The notes under the pieces were generated by a model. It saw only the letters and a program-made list of their open reading frames with translations. It did no database searches and had not been told where the DNA came from. From Myotis daubentonii (lineage: Eukaryota > Chordata > Mammalia > Chiroptera > Vespertilionidae), in contig NC_081841.1 in the NCBI RefSeq assembly GCF_963259705.1, forward strand, positions 94,720,559 through 94,784,558: a DNA stretch of 64,000 nt. Direction: 5' to 3'. Of the stretch, positions 33,920 through 45,200 are shown piece after piece. Position numbers and translations under genes: made by a program. Positions within the stretch are counted from its first letter, which is position 1. Each line of letters starts with the position of its first letter.

Positions 33920-35068
33920 ATTTAAAAGTGTGCAGTGGACCTGAGTAGACACTTATCCAAAGAGGACATACATATGGCTATTAGACATGAAAAGATGCTC
34001 AACATCATTAATCATCTGGGAAAGCAAATTAAATTAAATTAAAACCACAATGAGATATGTCCTCACCCCTGTCAGAATGGCTATCATCATTAAATCAACA
34101 AACAAATGTTGGCAATGATGTAGAGAGAAGGGAATCCTTGTGCCCTGTTGGTGAGATTGTAAATTGGTGCAGCCACTGTAGAAAACAGTACTGAGGGTTC
34201 TCAAAAAAAATTAAAATTGAACTACTTTATGACCAAAAAATCCACTTCTGGATATTTATCTAAAGGAATCCACAACACTAATTTGAAAAGATATATGCAG
34301 CCCTATGTTCATTGCACCATTATTACAAGAACCAAGATATGGAAGCAGCCTAAGTGTCCATCCATAGATTGATAAAGATTGAATAAAGAAGATGTGGTAC
34401 ATATATAATGGAATATGACTCAATCATAAAAAGGAATGAAATCTTGCCACTTGCAACAAAACGGATAGGCCGAGAGGGTATTGTTCTAAGTGAAATAAGA
34501 CAAACAACAAAGGATTTCATTCATATGGGGAATTTACAAAACGAACAAACAAGCAAAACTGAAACAAAATCACATAGACAACAAATCGTTGGTTGCCAGA
34601 TGGAAGGGGGTTCAGGGAAAAGGTGAAGAAATTAAGTACAAATTGCCAGTTATAGCCCTATGTGGTTTGGCTCAGTGGATAGAGCATCCGCCTTTGGACT
34701 CACAGTTCCAGGTTCAATTACCGGTCAGGGCACATGCTTGGGTTGCAGGTGATCCCCAGTAGTGGGTGTGCAGGAGACAGCCAATCAATGATGCTCATCA
34801 TTGATGTTTTTGTCTCTCTCTCCCCCCCCTTCCTCTCTGAAATCTATAAAAATATATATTTTAAAAATTGCCAGTTATAAAAACAGTCAAGAGGAAGTAA
34901 AGTAGAGCATACAGGAAAGTCAATAACATTTTAATAGGTAAGTATGGTGTCAGAAGGGTACTAGATTTAATTGTGTGATCACTAGGTAAGTCACATCAAT
35001 GTCCAATCAGTATTGTTGTACTCCTGAAACTAATATCATATTGCATGACAATTGAAATTGGAAAAAAA
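33920..35068 (+). mobile_element. Old L1, ORF2 C-terminus and 3-prime UTR
   Basis: Sense L1 text: tgtcagaatggctatcatc, ttggtgcagccactgtagaa, gtgtccatccatagattg and gtacatatataatggaatat are the usual ORF2 end blocks. The 3-prime UTR continues to an A-run at 35060-35068. A VES SINE is inserted at 34655-34864. Stops and indels throughout. Confidence 0.9.
34655..34864 (+). mobile_element. VES-type SINE in old L1
   Basis: Sense copy flanked by the perfect 15-bp duplication aaattgccagttata at 34640-34654 and 34865-34879. Confidence 0.95.
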
Positions 35069-35239
35069 AGATGTCCAAGTTCCTGTACAACCCAGTTGAG
35101 GCGAGTACTGTCCATTCAGAGGTAAAAATAACACGTTCACATATTAAGGCCTGGCAAGAGCGAGGATCAGAATACTGGTTTCTCAATTTTCTGCTAGCCT
35201 TATTGCCTGCAGTGTTTGGTAAATATGAGCCCATTTCTT

Positions 35240-35800
35240 CCAGCCAATCATCTGTGGAGATTAGAACATCTGCGCCAATAGGCGGAGGATCAAGCATCCT
35301 GCACCGGGCAGGACTGCAAGGGAGGTCGCAGGTTGGCATGAACCCCAAAGGCCGTGTGTGGTCAGAAAGGCTGGCCAAGGGTCCATCACCTGCAGCCTTC
35401 CTACCTCCAGGAAACAGTCCCTGCTGGAGCCAGCCGCTCAAGCGCAGTGGTGCAAAAAGAGACCACGCCCAAGTCTCCAAGTGAGCACGCGCAGTGGCGC
35501 GGGGCGTGGCAGCGCTGCAGGCTCCTCTGGGAATCGAGCGGAGCCGCGCTTTTAAGCTCCACGACCTTATCTCTCATACCTCAGCCGCCTGGCCTGAAGC
35601 GAAGCTGTCTTGCCCGAGAAGAGAGTGGTCACGGTGTCGCGTGGTAACAAAGCTTAGGACGAGGAGAACCTACATGAGAAAGGACGTCCTCCGGTGTAAG
35701 TGCTAACCAGTGGCTGTTTGCGTAGGGGCGGGGGGCGTCAGGAGCGGGAAAAACCTTGGCGACATGGAGGGGCGGAGCTAATGTGTGATTGATAGGCGAG
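35240..35800 (+). promoter_or_regulatory. CpG-rich promoter-like block and probable first exon (DDX11-like)
   Basis: Most CpG-dense non-Helitron, non-L1 part of the window (35440-35660). Contains CCAAT boxes (agccaatcat at 35241, gccaatagg at 35274) and GC boxes (ggggcgggg near 35727, aggggcgg near 35767). Around 35694-35702 a strong splice-donor sequence, ggtgtaagtg, follows exon-like text with no repeat. Position 3.7 kb upstream of the DDX11-like coding exon, same strand, fits a first non-coding exon (about 35560-35695). The transcription start is inferred, not seen. Confidence 0.55.
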
Positions 35801-35867
35801 AAGGCTGTGCAAGGGCGAATGGGAGGTGAGTGAGGGCGGGATCTTCAGTTGAACTGGAGTGGTGCTT

Positions 35868-36093
35868 TGGAGTAATAATAACTAACACGCACCAGGGACT
35901 TCAGTAACCCATCTGTGCTAACCGCTTTTTATAAGTTACTTATTTAGTGGTCACTGCAACCTTATGGATATGCAGTTTTATCTGTCTCTCCTTTACACGC
36001 GGGGAAACTGAGGGTTAGGGCTATTAACTTAGGCAAGAATACAGCTGGGGTCCCAAATTTAGAAGCCTCACCTCAGAGCCCATACTGTACATG
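35868..36093 (+). repeat. MIR ancient SINE
   Basis: Full MIR-like layout: taataactaacacgc, then ctaaccgctttttataag, then ggggaaactgagggttag and aatacagctggggtc. Old mammalian repeat inside the presumed first intron. Confidence 0.8.
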
Positions 36094-36417
36094 GCTCTGC
36101 CCTTCAGAAAAGCAAGGTGGAGTGGGGTCCAGTCAAGAGGGTTCGGTTGAATGGAATTGACCAGATTGTTGGAGGATGTGCTATGAAAAGTGGATAAAAC
36201 ACCAAGTAGCAGGTTTTTCTACAGGATGTGAGAGCTCTGAGGCTGGAGGTGGGAGGCCGGGCCGTGTCCCCTGCTGTGGGAGCATTGCAGCCCCGCTGGT
36301 GCTGTGCCTGGATTAACTGTAGGTGCAGAAAACGTTTTCTTTTGGGGCTGTGTTGTCTCCCAGGTGTGTGAAGTTAAAGCATTGTAGGGACTTAAAATGG
36401 GGATTGTGCTTTTAAAT

Positions 36418-37095
36418 TGTTTCTGTCTTCTCTGGCTGCCATAACAAAATGCCATACATTGAGTGGCTTAAACAACAGAGTATTTTGTTTGTTTGTTTTT
36501 GTTCTATTTTAATTCTCACCCGAGGATATTTTCCCCATTGATTTCTAGAGAGAGTGGAAAGGAAGTAGGAGGGGGAGAGAGAGAAACATCGTGGGAGAGA
36601 AACAGATTGGTTGCCTCCCGCCCCTATCAGGGCTGGGGAACTTGCACCCCAGGTACCCTTGACCAGGATCCTTGGAATCGCAAGCTGATGCTCTAACCAC
36701 TTAGCACAGTGGCCAGGGCCAGAGTTTTTTTCTTTTTTTTTTCTTGTGCCTTACAGTTCTAGACATTGGGAAGTCGAAGATTAAGGTCCCAGCCTATTCT
36801 GTTCCCTGTCCAAGACCCTTTTCCTGTCTTGCAGAAGGTCGGTTCCTTTCTTACTAATACTTGTCCTCACATGGCTGGTAAGGAGAGAGCTCTCTCTTAC
36901 TCCTAGAAGGCCACCAATCTTAATAAGGATTAAGGCCCACTATTATACCTTAATTTAATCTTAATTACCCTTTTCATTTTATGTTAATTGCCTCCTAAAA
37001 GCCCTCCTCCAAATAAAATAGAGTCTCATGTTGGGGGTTAGGGCTTTAACACATGAATTTGAGGGAGGGTGGGACACAGTTCAGTCTGTAGCGAT
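36418..37095 (+). repeat. Ancient LTR-like repeat (MaLR type?), split by a SINE
   Basis: Text such as ctggctgccataacaaaatg, ttacagttctagacattggg and gttgggggttagggctttaa is an old mammalian interspersed repeat. I think it is MaLR/MLT-like but am unsure of the family. A VES-like SINE interrupts it at 36492-36720. The reverse-strand relative of this repeat forms the start of the retrocopy at 27971. Confidence 0.6.
36492..36720 (-). mobile_element. VES-like SINE, variant tail
   Basis: Antisense; tail ttaattctcacccgaggata at left, tRNA-like head at right ending agtggccagggcc. Flanks agagtattttg and agagttttttt suggest a degraded target duplication. Confidence 0.85.
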
Positions 37096-37449
37096 AGTTT
37101 ATCCCCAAGTAAAGAACAAGTGATAATTGAAGACTGAAGAAAATGACACTTTCAAAACTTACACTTTCACATAACCTCTTATTACCTCATTTAATGAGCA
37201 TGAGGTTTGTGCCTTAGCACTGGTGGGGAATTCTAGGGAGAACTTGTGTGGAAGGTCATGGTTGTCCTTCAGGCAGCCAATCTGAAGAGGTCAGAAAAAG
37301 CTACACCAAGCATTCTTAAAGCACACATAGTGTATGTACTATTTGTGGATTTATCTAAACCCTTCTTTAACTTCTGACTTAGCTTGTGCTGTTTCTGGAA
37401 TAATGAGATCCATAATTACCATCCACGGGGAGTGAAATAATAATTACTT

Positions 37450-37701
37450 TTTTTTTTCTTTTAATCCTCACCCAAGGATATTTTTCCATTGATTTTTAGA
37501 GAAAGTGGAAGAGAGAGGGAAAGATAGAGAAATATCGATGTCAGAGAAACATATCAATGGGTTGCCTCCTGCACATGCCCCAACCAGGGCCTGGGCCCAG
37601 GAAGAGCCTGCAACTGAGGTATGTGCCCTTGATTGGAATCAAACCTGGGACCCTTTGGTCCACACGCTGGCGCTCTATCCACTGAGAAAACCAGCTAGGG
37701 C
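37450..37701 (-). mobile_element. VES-like SINE, variant tail
   Basis: Antisense; ttaatcctcacccaaggata at left, head ending accagctagggc at right. Target duplication aataattactttt / aatcattactttt from 37439 and from 37702. Confidence 0.88.
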
Positions 37702-37809
37702 AATCATTACTTTTTTTCTGTATTGTTTCCTGTTGTTATTCTAAAGTTTGGTAAACAAGTCTATTTTCACCTTACCCTGGTGAGAGAAGAATGAGGAAAT
37801 ACAAAGCTT

Positions 37810-38200
37810 AGGAGCTTGAAGGTCTGGCAGATGTGCGTTCAAATCTTGGATTCAGGGATTGCTATGTGACTATCGGCATGTCACTTAACCTTTTGTTTTA
37901 AAAACAAAATTTTTATTGATTTCAGAGAGGAAGGGAAAGGGAGAGAAAATCATTGATTGCTGGCTTCTGCACACCTCCTACTGTGGATGGAACCTGCAAC
38001 CCAGACATGTGCCCTGACCGTGATTTGAATCGTGACTCCTAGTGTCATAGATCAATACCTAACCACTGAGCTACACCAAGTGGTCAAGTCACTTAATCTT
38101 TCTGTCAGTTTCTTCATCTGTGAAATAGAGCTAGTAATAATACTGACCACATGGTTGTTGTGAGGTTATATGAAGACAGTTTGAAACGACTAAAGAACTG
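37810..38200 (-). repeat. MIR ancient SINE, split by a VES SINE
   Basis: tgtgcgttcaaatcttgg ... tgtcacttaac before the VES insertion and tttcttcatctgtgaaatag plus gttgttgtgaggttatatga after it form one antisense MIR. Confidence 0.8.
37895..38087 (-). mobile_element. VES-type SINE in MIR
   Basis: Antisense VES; target duplication gtcacttaacctttt (about 37880-37894) and gtcacttaatcttt (from 38088). Inserted into the conserved MIR core. Confidence 0.92.
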
Positions 38201-38305
38201 GCCTTGCACTAGATATTTAAGTTATGGGACATCCTTCACTGACACCTCTGAAGAGGTTTCTATAGTAGAAACCTCCACCTACAGCCCCCATGTCAAGCTT
38301 GCTGT

Positions 38306-38470
38306 ATATTCATCAAATTTTTATTGAATCCCTGCTACTTGTCACAGCACCTGGCATGCTGAGTGCCAGGGGCAGGGAAGAACAAGACAGACAAAGTTCT
38401 TGCTTTTATGAATCTTATACTGTAGTGGGGAGGACTAAATGAATTGAGTTGAGTGCTAAGAACTATGAAG
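38306..38470 (+). repeat. L2/MIR-type ancient repeat
   Basis: tttttattgaatccctgc, agcacctggcatgctgag and aacaagacagacaaagttc are characteristic of old L2-class fragments. Subfamily not determined. Confidence 0.6.
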
Positions 38471-39389
38471 AAATTAAATGCAGGGTAATGACATCAAAGA
38501 GTGACTTTCCGTAGAGCGGCCTGCGTGTGTGCATGCACACGTATTTGGAGGGAGGGTGTTTGAGCACTGTAGGGGGGCCAACTAAAGGGAGAGACTTCCT
38601 GAGGAGCTGAGCTGTCGCTGAGGACTCCTCATTCCCTGGGGAGGGACAGAAAGTGCAGAGCTGATAAGATCAGGCTGGATGCCTTAGATATCTGTAGGCT
38701 GACTTGTGATCTGTTTTAAAAGGGCAGGAGCCAGACAGAAGGCTCTGATTCTTGAGCCCAAAACATTTTTTGGAGGCAGCTCTGGTTTGTACGGAAATGG
38801 AAGGTAGGATAAACTAAGCAGCATACTAACGGTATCTGTAAAATAAAGTTATGTACATTAACCTGTGCCATGTCAGAAAAACTGTAATTGTACTTGTAAT
38901 TCTCTGCCTGTGTGTCATGATTCTATTTACAGGTCTCCCATCAGGATAAAGCAGCATCTGTCATGCAAATACCGCCCTGTGCAGAAGTGAGGGAAGACTG
39001 CTGCAGAAGTGAATACAGGCAACATCTTTGTTCCCAGGGCACAGGTCTTTGAGAGGAAATCTCCAAGCCTCTTGAAGAGGCATTAGAAGGCTATCCAGGC
39101 AGCAAAAGTACCTCAGGTGAAATGCAGGGAGTTTCTGTATAAGGGCTTTCGTATTCTGCATTCTTCTAGAGCCCTTTGTGATAAATGTCGCTGGGTGGAT
39201 TGCATGATTTGGTGTGGCTTCATGGGGATATGCACATGATAGAGAACATAATCTCTGCTTGCCAAATAATGTAGAGCCTAAGGAGAAAATCCGTAATCAG
39301 TATTGAGACTGCTCTTAAGAACTGTTCTAGATTTCAAGCCCGTTCTTCCTGGTTCATCAGAGAACTACCAGATATTTTTCTCCCCTTAG
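38471..39389. other. Presumed intron, otherwise unassigned
   Basis: No repeat or coding text recognised except the candidate exon at 38937-39116. Ends in a polypyrimidine tract and the acceptor of the coding exon. Confidence 0.4.
38937..39116 (+). other. Candidate extra 5-prime UTR exon
   Basis: A stretch without repeat text bounded by an acceptor-like ttctatttacag (ending 38932) and donor-like acctcaggtgaaat (near 39116), between the putative first exon and the DDX11-like coding exon. No long frame is needed for a UTR exon. Signals of this strength occur by chance, so this is a weak call. Confidence 0.25.
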
Positions 39390-39537
39390 GATCATGGCTG
39401 ATAAAAACCAGGAGATCGGTGACACCCATTCCCCTTTTCTCTTCACACCCTATTCCATCCAGATAGACTTCATGACAGTGCTATACCAGGTGTTGGAAGA
39501 TGGCAAGATTGGGATATTTGAGAGTCCAACTGGCACT
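39390..39537 (+). CDS. DDX11: DDX11-like helicase, first coding exon
   Basis: 48 codons starting at ATG 39394 (atcatgg context) and ending at Thr with donor gtaagtat at 39538; a pyrimidine tract and cag-like acceptor (ccccttag) precede it. The translated core FTPYSIQ...[12 protein letters not shown] and ESPTGT is the N-terminal Q-motif and first half of the Walker A motif of DDX11/ChlR1, an iron-sulfur DNA helicase acting in sister-chromatid cohesion and replication repair. As in the gene I know, the exon stops just before the Walker A GK. The frame is open and splice sites look sound, but the residue after SIQ is Ile where I recall Glu. Helitron text begins 48 bp after the donor, and no further DDX11 exon is found in the window. 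It may be a real locus with a huge second intron, a duplicate or a captured fragment. Confidence 0.8.
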
Positions 39538-39585
39538 GTAAGTATGAACAGTTGCCCCAAGAGGGCTCTTGGGAGACCCTGATTA

Positions 39586-42500
39586 CAACTCCCTTCTCAG
39601 CAAAAAAATTGTACATGAGGATGCAATTCTCGAACACAGGTGTGGTAGAATGACTGTTCAATGTGAATTTTGCCTATCCCTAAATTTCTCTGTTGAAAAA
39701 CCATCCAATGGGAAATTTACTCGATGTTGTAGCAAAGGGAAAGTCTGTCCAAATGATATACATTTTCCAGATTACCCGGCATATTTAAAAAGATGAATGA
39801 CAAACGAGGATTCTGACCGTAAAAATTTCATGAGAAATATTCGATCCATAAATAGTTCTTTTGCATTTGCTTCCATGGGTGCAAATATTGCATCGCTATC
39901 AGGGTATTGGCCATACTATTTTAGAATACCTGGACAAGTTTATCACCATACTGGAACTTTACATCCTTTGGATGGTGTTTCTCGGAAGTTTGCTCAACTC
40001 TATATTTTGGATACAGCCGAAGCTACAAGTAAAAGATTAGCAATGCCAGAAAATCAGGGCTGCTTAGAAAGACTCATGATCAACATCAACAACCTCATGC
40101 ATGAAATAAATGAATTAACAAAATCATACAAGATGCTACCTGAGGTAGAATAGGAAGCCCAATCTGAAGCAGCAGCAAAAGGTATTGCTCCCACAGCAGT
40201 AACAATGGCAATTAAATATGATCGTAACAGTGACCCAGGTAGATAGAATTCTCCTCGTGTAACCGAGGTTGCTGTCTTATTCAGAAACAAAGATGGAGAA
40301 CCTCCTTTTGAAAGGGACTTGCTCATTCATTGTAAACCAGATCCCAATAATCCAAGTGCCACTAAAATGAAACAAATCAGTATCCTGTTTCCTACATTAG
40401 ATGCAATGACATATTCTATTCTTTTTCTTCATGGTGAAAAAGGCTGGGGAACAGATATTGCATTAAGACTTAGAGACAACAGTGTAATCGACAATAATAC
40501 TAGGCGAAATGTAAGGACACGGGTCAGACAAATGCAGTATTATGATTTCATCTCTCTGTGAGGGACACGTTCAATCCTATTTTAAATGCAGGAAAATTAA
40601 CAGTTTATTGTGGATTTGTATTAAAAAATGGAGGCCAGTCAGATAAATTTCATCAAAGCAAACCAATCTAAGTTGAGAGCTGAAAAATATAGTGGTTTGA
40701 TGGATTACTCAAATCTAGATCTGAAAATGACAATGTGCCAATTGGTAAAATGATAATACTTCCATCATCTCTTCAGTGTAGTCCCAGAAATATGCAGCAG
40801 CGATATCAGGATGCTATGGCAATTGTAACGAAGTATGGCAGGCCCAATTTATTTATAACCATGACATGCAACCCCAAATGGGCAGATATCACAAACAATT
40901 TACAACGCTGGCAAAAAGTTGAAAACGGACCTGACCTGGTAGCCAGAGTTTTTAATATTAAGCTGAGCACTCTTTTAAATGATATATGTAAATTCCATTT
41001 ATTTGGCAAAGTAATAGCTAAGATTCATGTCATTGAATTTCAGAAATGCGGACTGCCTCACGCTCACATATTATTGATATTAGATAGTGAGTCCAAATTA
41101 CATTCAGAAGATGACATTGACCATATAGTTAAGGCAGAAATTCCAGATGAGGACAGTGTCCTTGACTTTTTCAAATTGTAAAATCAAATATGGTACATGG
41201 ACCATGTGGAATACAAAATCCAAATAGTTCATGTATGGAAAATGGAAAATGTTCAAAGGGATATCCAAAAGAATTTCAAAATGTGACCATTGGAAATATT
41301 GATGGATATCCCAAATACAAACCAAGATCTGGTAGTACCATTTCTATTGGAAATAAAATTGTCGATAATACTTGGATTGTCCCTTATAACCCGTATTTGT
41401 GCCTCTAATATAACTGTCATATAAATGTTGAAGTGTGTGCATCAATGAGAAGACTCAAATATCTATTTAAATACATCTATAAAGGGCATGCTTGTGCAAA
41501 TATTCAAATTTCTGAAAAAAAATATTATCAATCATGACGAAGTACAGGATTTCATTGATTCCAGGTACGTGAGCACTCCTGAGGCTGTTTGTAGACTTTT
41601 TGGAATGCAAATGCATGTCCAATCTCATGCAATCACAAGATTAGCTATTCATTTGCCAAATGATCAGAATTTGTATTTTCATGCCGATGATTTTGCTGAA
41701 GTTTTGGATAGGGCTAAAAGGCATAAGTCGACTTTGATGGCTTGGTTCTTATTGAATAGAGAAGACTCTGAAGCACATAATTATTATTTTGGGAGATTCC
41801 ACAGCATTATGTGTTTAATAATTCTTTGTGGACAAAACACCGAAAGGGTGGGAATAAAGTATCAGGTAGACTGTTCACTGTGAGCTTTAGAGAACCAGAA
41901 CGATATTACCTTAGACTTTTGCTTCTGCATGTAAAAGTTGTGATAAGTTTTGAGGATCTGCGAACTGTAGGAGGTTTAACTGATGATACATTTCATGAAG
42001 CTGCTAAACACCAAGGATTATTACTTGACAACAGTATCTGGAAAGATACGACTGACGATGCAGTCATCCTTAATATGCCCAAACAACTACGGCAACTTTT
42101 TGCATGCATATGTGTGTTTGGATGTCCTTCAGCTCAGACAAATTATAAGTTGAGAATAAATCTCATTTTATTGAAGATTTCTGTTGGAAAGTACACTGAA
42201 GAGAAGGTGCCTGTGTGAACTGTGAAATGCATGCCCTTAACGAAATTCAGGAGGTTTTCACATTGCATAGAATGAAATGTTCACATTTCAAACTTCCGGA
42301 CTATCTTTTATTAATGAATGCAAATACATGTGATGAATTGTATGAGCAACAACAGGCAGAGGTTTTGATAAATTTTCTGAATGATGAACAGTTGGCAGCC
42401 TTTCAGACTATAACTTCAGCCATCAAAGAGCACACTGTACACCCCAAATGCTTTTTCTTGGATGGTCCAGGTGGTAGTGGAAAAACATATCTGTAAAAAG

Positions 42501-43990
42501 TTTTAACACATTCTATTAGAGGTTGTGGTGGTACTGTTTTGCCCACAGCATCTACAGGAATTTCTGCAAATTTACTTCTTGGTGGAAGAACCTTTCATTC
42601 CACATATAAATTACCCATTCCATGAAATGAAACTTCAATTTCTAGACTTGATATAAAGAATGAAGCTGCTAAAACCATTAAAAAGGCCCAACTTCTTCTT
42701 ATTGATGAATGCACCATGGCATCTAGTCATGCTATAATCACCATAGACAGATTACTAAGAGGAATTATGAATTTGAATGTTGCATTTGGTTGGGAAATTC
42801 TCCTTCTCAAAGGGGATTTTCAACAATGCCTCAGTACTGTACCACATGCTATGCGATCGGCCATAGTACACTCAAGTTCAAAGTACTGTGATGATTGGGG
42901 TGTTTTAGAAAGTTGTCTCTTAAAACAAATATGAGGTCAGAGGATTCTGCTTATAGTGAATGGTTAGTAAAACTTGGAGATGGCAAACTTGATAGCAGTT
43001 TTCATTTAGGAATGGATATTATTGAAATTCCCCCATGAAATGATTTGTAACGGATCTATTATTGAAGCCACCTTTGGAAATAGTATATCTATAGATAATA
43101 TTAAAAATATACCTAAACATGCAATTCTTTGTCCAAAAAATGAGCATGTTCAAAACTTAAATGAAGAAATTTTGGATATACTTGATGGAGAATTTCACAC
43201 ATATTTGAGTGATGATTCTGTTAACTGAACAGATGATACTGAAAAGGAAAATTTTCGCATTGAATTTCTTAATAGTATTACTCCTTCAGGAATGCCGCGT
43301 CTTAAATTAAAATAGAAAGTGCGTGCAATCATCATGCTATTGAGAAATCGTAATAGTAAATGGGGTCTTTGTAATGGTACCGATTTATTATCAAAAGATT
43401 ACGACCTAACATTATTGAAGCTGAAGTATTAACAGGATCTGCAGAGGGAGAGGTTGTTCTGATTCCAAGAATTGATTTGTCCCCATCTGACACTGGCCTA
43501 CCATTTAAATTAATTCAACGACAGTTTCCCATGATGCCAGCATTTGCAATGACTATTAATAAATCACAAGGACAAACTCTAGTCCAGGGGTGGGCAAACT
43601 TTTTGACTCGAGGGCCACAATGGGTTCTTAAACTGGACCGGAGTGCCGGAACAAAAGCATGGATGTTGGTGTGAACTAATATAAATTCAAAGTAAACATC
43701 ATAACATAAAAGGGTACGGCCTTTTTTTTTTTTTTTAGTTTTATTCATTTCAAACGGGCCAGATCCGGCCCGCAGGCCGTAGTTTGCCCACCGCTACTCT
43801 AGACAAAGTAGGAATATTCCTACCTGAACCCATTTTCGCACATGGGCAGTTATATGTTGTTTACTCTGAAGTTCGAAGAGCGTGGGATGTTAAAGTTAAA
43901 GTTGTAAATACTTTATCCCAGGGGAAATTAGTCAAGCACTCTGAAAGTGTTTTCACTCTTAATGTGGTATACAGGGAGTTATTAGAATAA
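39586..43990 (+). pseudogene. Helitron Rep/helicase gene, broken
   Basis: Helitrons encode one protein joining an HUH endonuclease (Rep) to a Pif1-type helicase. Seen in order: cysteine-rich N-terminus (39600-39796, CEFC and CCSKGKVC), Helitron N-domain (39797-40153), Rep motif 1 (FITMTCNPKW, about 40853), HUH motif 2 (GLPHAH, about 41051), the two-tyrosine motif 3 (YLFKYIYKG, about 41463), helicase Walker A (GPGGSGKT, about 42466), Walker B (LLIDECTM, about 42697), motif III (GDFQQ, about 42819), and the C-terminal motifs MTINKSQGQTL (43549) and FAHGQLYVVYS (43836). Stops or frameshifts occur at roughly 39794, 40151, 40559, 41179, 41406, 42216, 42494 and 43226, plus the hAT insertion. Motif residues survive but no full protein can be made. 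Confidence 0.93.
43585..43796. mobile_element. Non-autonomous hAT transposon in Helitron gene
   Basis: 212 bp; left end caggggtgggcaaact, right end agtttgcccaccgcta, inverted repeats of about 15 bp with the interior ggccagatccggcccgcag also palindromic in part. 8-bp target duplication ctctagtc (43577-43584) and ctctagac (43797-43804), one mismatch. Removing it by eye rejoins the helicase reading, so it arrived after H3 did or in its source copy. Confidence 0.93.
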
Positions 43991-44213
43991 GTTTAATCAC
44001 TTTATCAATCACTATTTGCATCAATATTGTTTTTATATCATGACTTTGTTGTTATTATTTATTAATAAAATTATGTATTTTCATATAGAATGTACTCATT
44101 TCCTTTTATCTCTCACAGTTTTACTATAGAGAAAGGGCAAATAACAATATTAAAATATTTCCTCTAATTAATTCCTTTTCAGTGTGCACGAATTTCATGC
44201 ACTGGGTCACTAT

Positions 44214-44731
44214 TCTAATGTAATAAAGGAGAAACATGCAAATTGACTGAACCTCTGCTATACCGCAAGCAATGCCCATCAGCCAATCAGAGCGATTACA
44301 TGCAAATTAACCCAACCAAGATGGCGGCTGGTAGCCAGGGAGCTGGAGCAAGCAGGAGACTTGGTTGCCCCGGCAATGGAGGAAGCCAAGCTTCCCGCCT
44401 GCCCTGGTCGGTTGTGGCCTCTGCTCACGGCAACAAAGTTTCAATTAAAGAAGATAAATAAATCCTAGATACCTGCTTCCAGCTACTGGGAGCTCTACTG
44501 GGAGCTTGGGTGGCTGGGGGCCGTGGCCTGCAAACAGCCATAAGCCCCTCAACCAGACTGGCCATGCATCCCAGCAGGACCCCCCCACCACCCTGAAGGG
44601 ACTGTGGCCAGCCTGAAATGGCCCTCAGCCCCTCACCCAGGCTGTCCAGGCACCCCAGCAGGACCCCCACCCTGATCTGGAACACCCTTCAGGGCAAACC
44701 ATCCGTCCCTCACCCATGCACGAGGCCTCTA
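44214..44731 (+). mobile_element. Helitron H4, non-autonomous
   Basis: Begins TCTAATGTAATAAAGG with aacatgcaaattgac directly after the H3 terminus. Ends catgcacgaggcctcta, a terminus that has lost half of its hairpin. Interior has an aagatggcggctgg block shared with other bat Helitrons. No coding content. Confidence 0.85.
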
Positions 44732-45200
44732 TCCTATATAAGAAAAGGGTAACATGCAAATTGATCCTAACAGCAGAATGACTGGGAATGACTGATCACT
44801 GTGACACACGCTGACTACCAGGGGGCAGACGCTCAATGCAGGAGCTGTCCCCTGGTTTTCATTGTGCTCCCACAGGGGGAGCTCTGCTCAGCCACAAGTC
44901 AGGCTGATGGCTGCCCGTAAAGTGTTGGTGGTGGGAACCCCTCTCGCCTCCTCACCAGCGCTAAGGATATCCGACTGCAGCTTAGGTCTGCTACCCGCTG
45001 GCAAGTGGACATCCCCTGAGGGCTCCTGGGCTGCCAGAGTGTTGTCTGACTGCCAGCTTAGGCCCAACCCCCTGGGGAGTGGGCCTAAGCCAGCAGGTGG
45101 TCATCCCCCGAGGGGTCCCAGACTGCAAGTGGGCACAGGCCAAGCTGAGGGACCACCCCCTCCCCCCGAGCGCACAAATTTTTGTGCACTGGGACTCTAG
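44732..45200 (+). mobile_element. Helitron H5, non-autonomous
   Basis: Starts TCCTATATAAGAAAAGGG with taacatgcaaattgat at the H4 boundary and ends cacaaatttttgtgcactgg plus gactctag at 45200. Interior carries the gctgactaccagggggcag block typical of HeliBat. Confidence 0.9.

Larger units (their letters stand above)
39586..44213 (+). mobile_element. Helitron H3, autonomous type (HeliBat-like), decayed
   Basis: Rolling-circle transposon with Rep/helicase coding remains (39586-43990), a 220-bp AT-rich 3-prime region and the terminal palindrome gtgcacgaatttcatgcac followed by tgggtcactat, where the usual CTAG has become CTAT (44210-44213). The 5-prime TC terminus and leader are missing: Rep coding text begins within about 50 bp of the DDX11-like exon. 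A hAT element is inserted near the 3-prime end of the gene. Confidence 0.92.

Noticed and set aside
35007..35484. Overlapping 137- and 157-codon frames on both strands before the CpG block
   Set aside because: Run from the end of an old L1 into promoter-like DNA; no domain, and each shadows the other.
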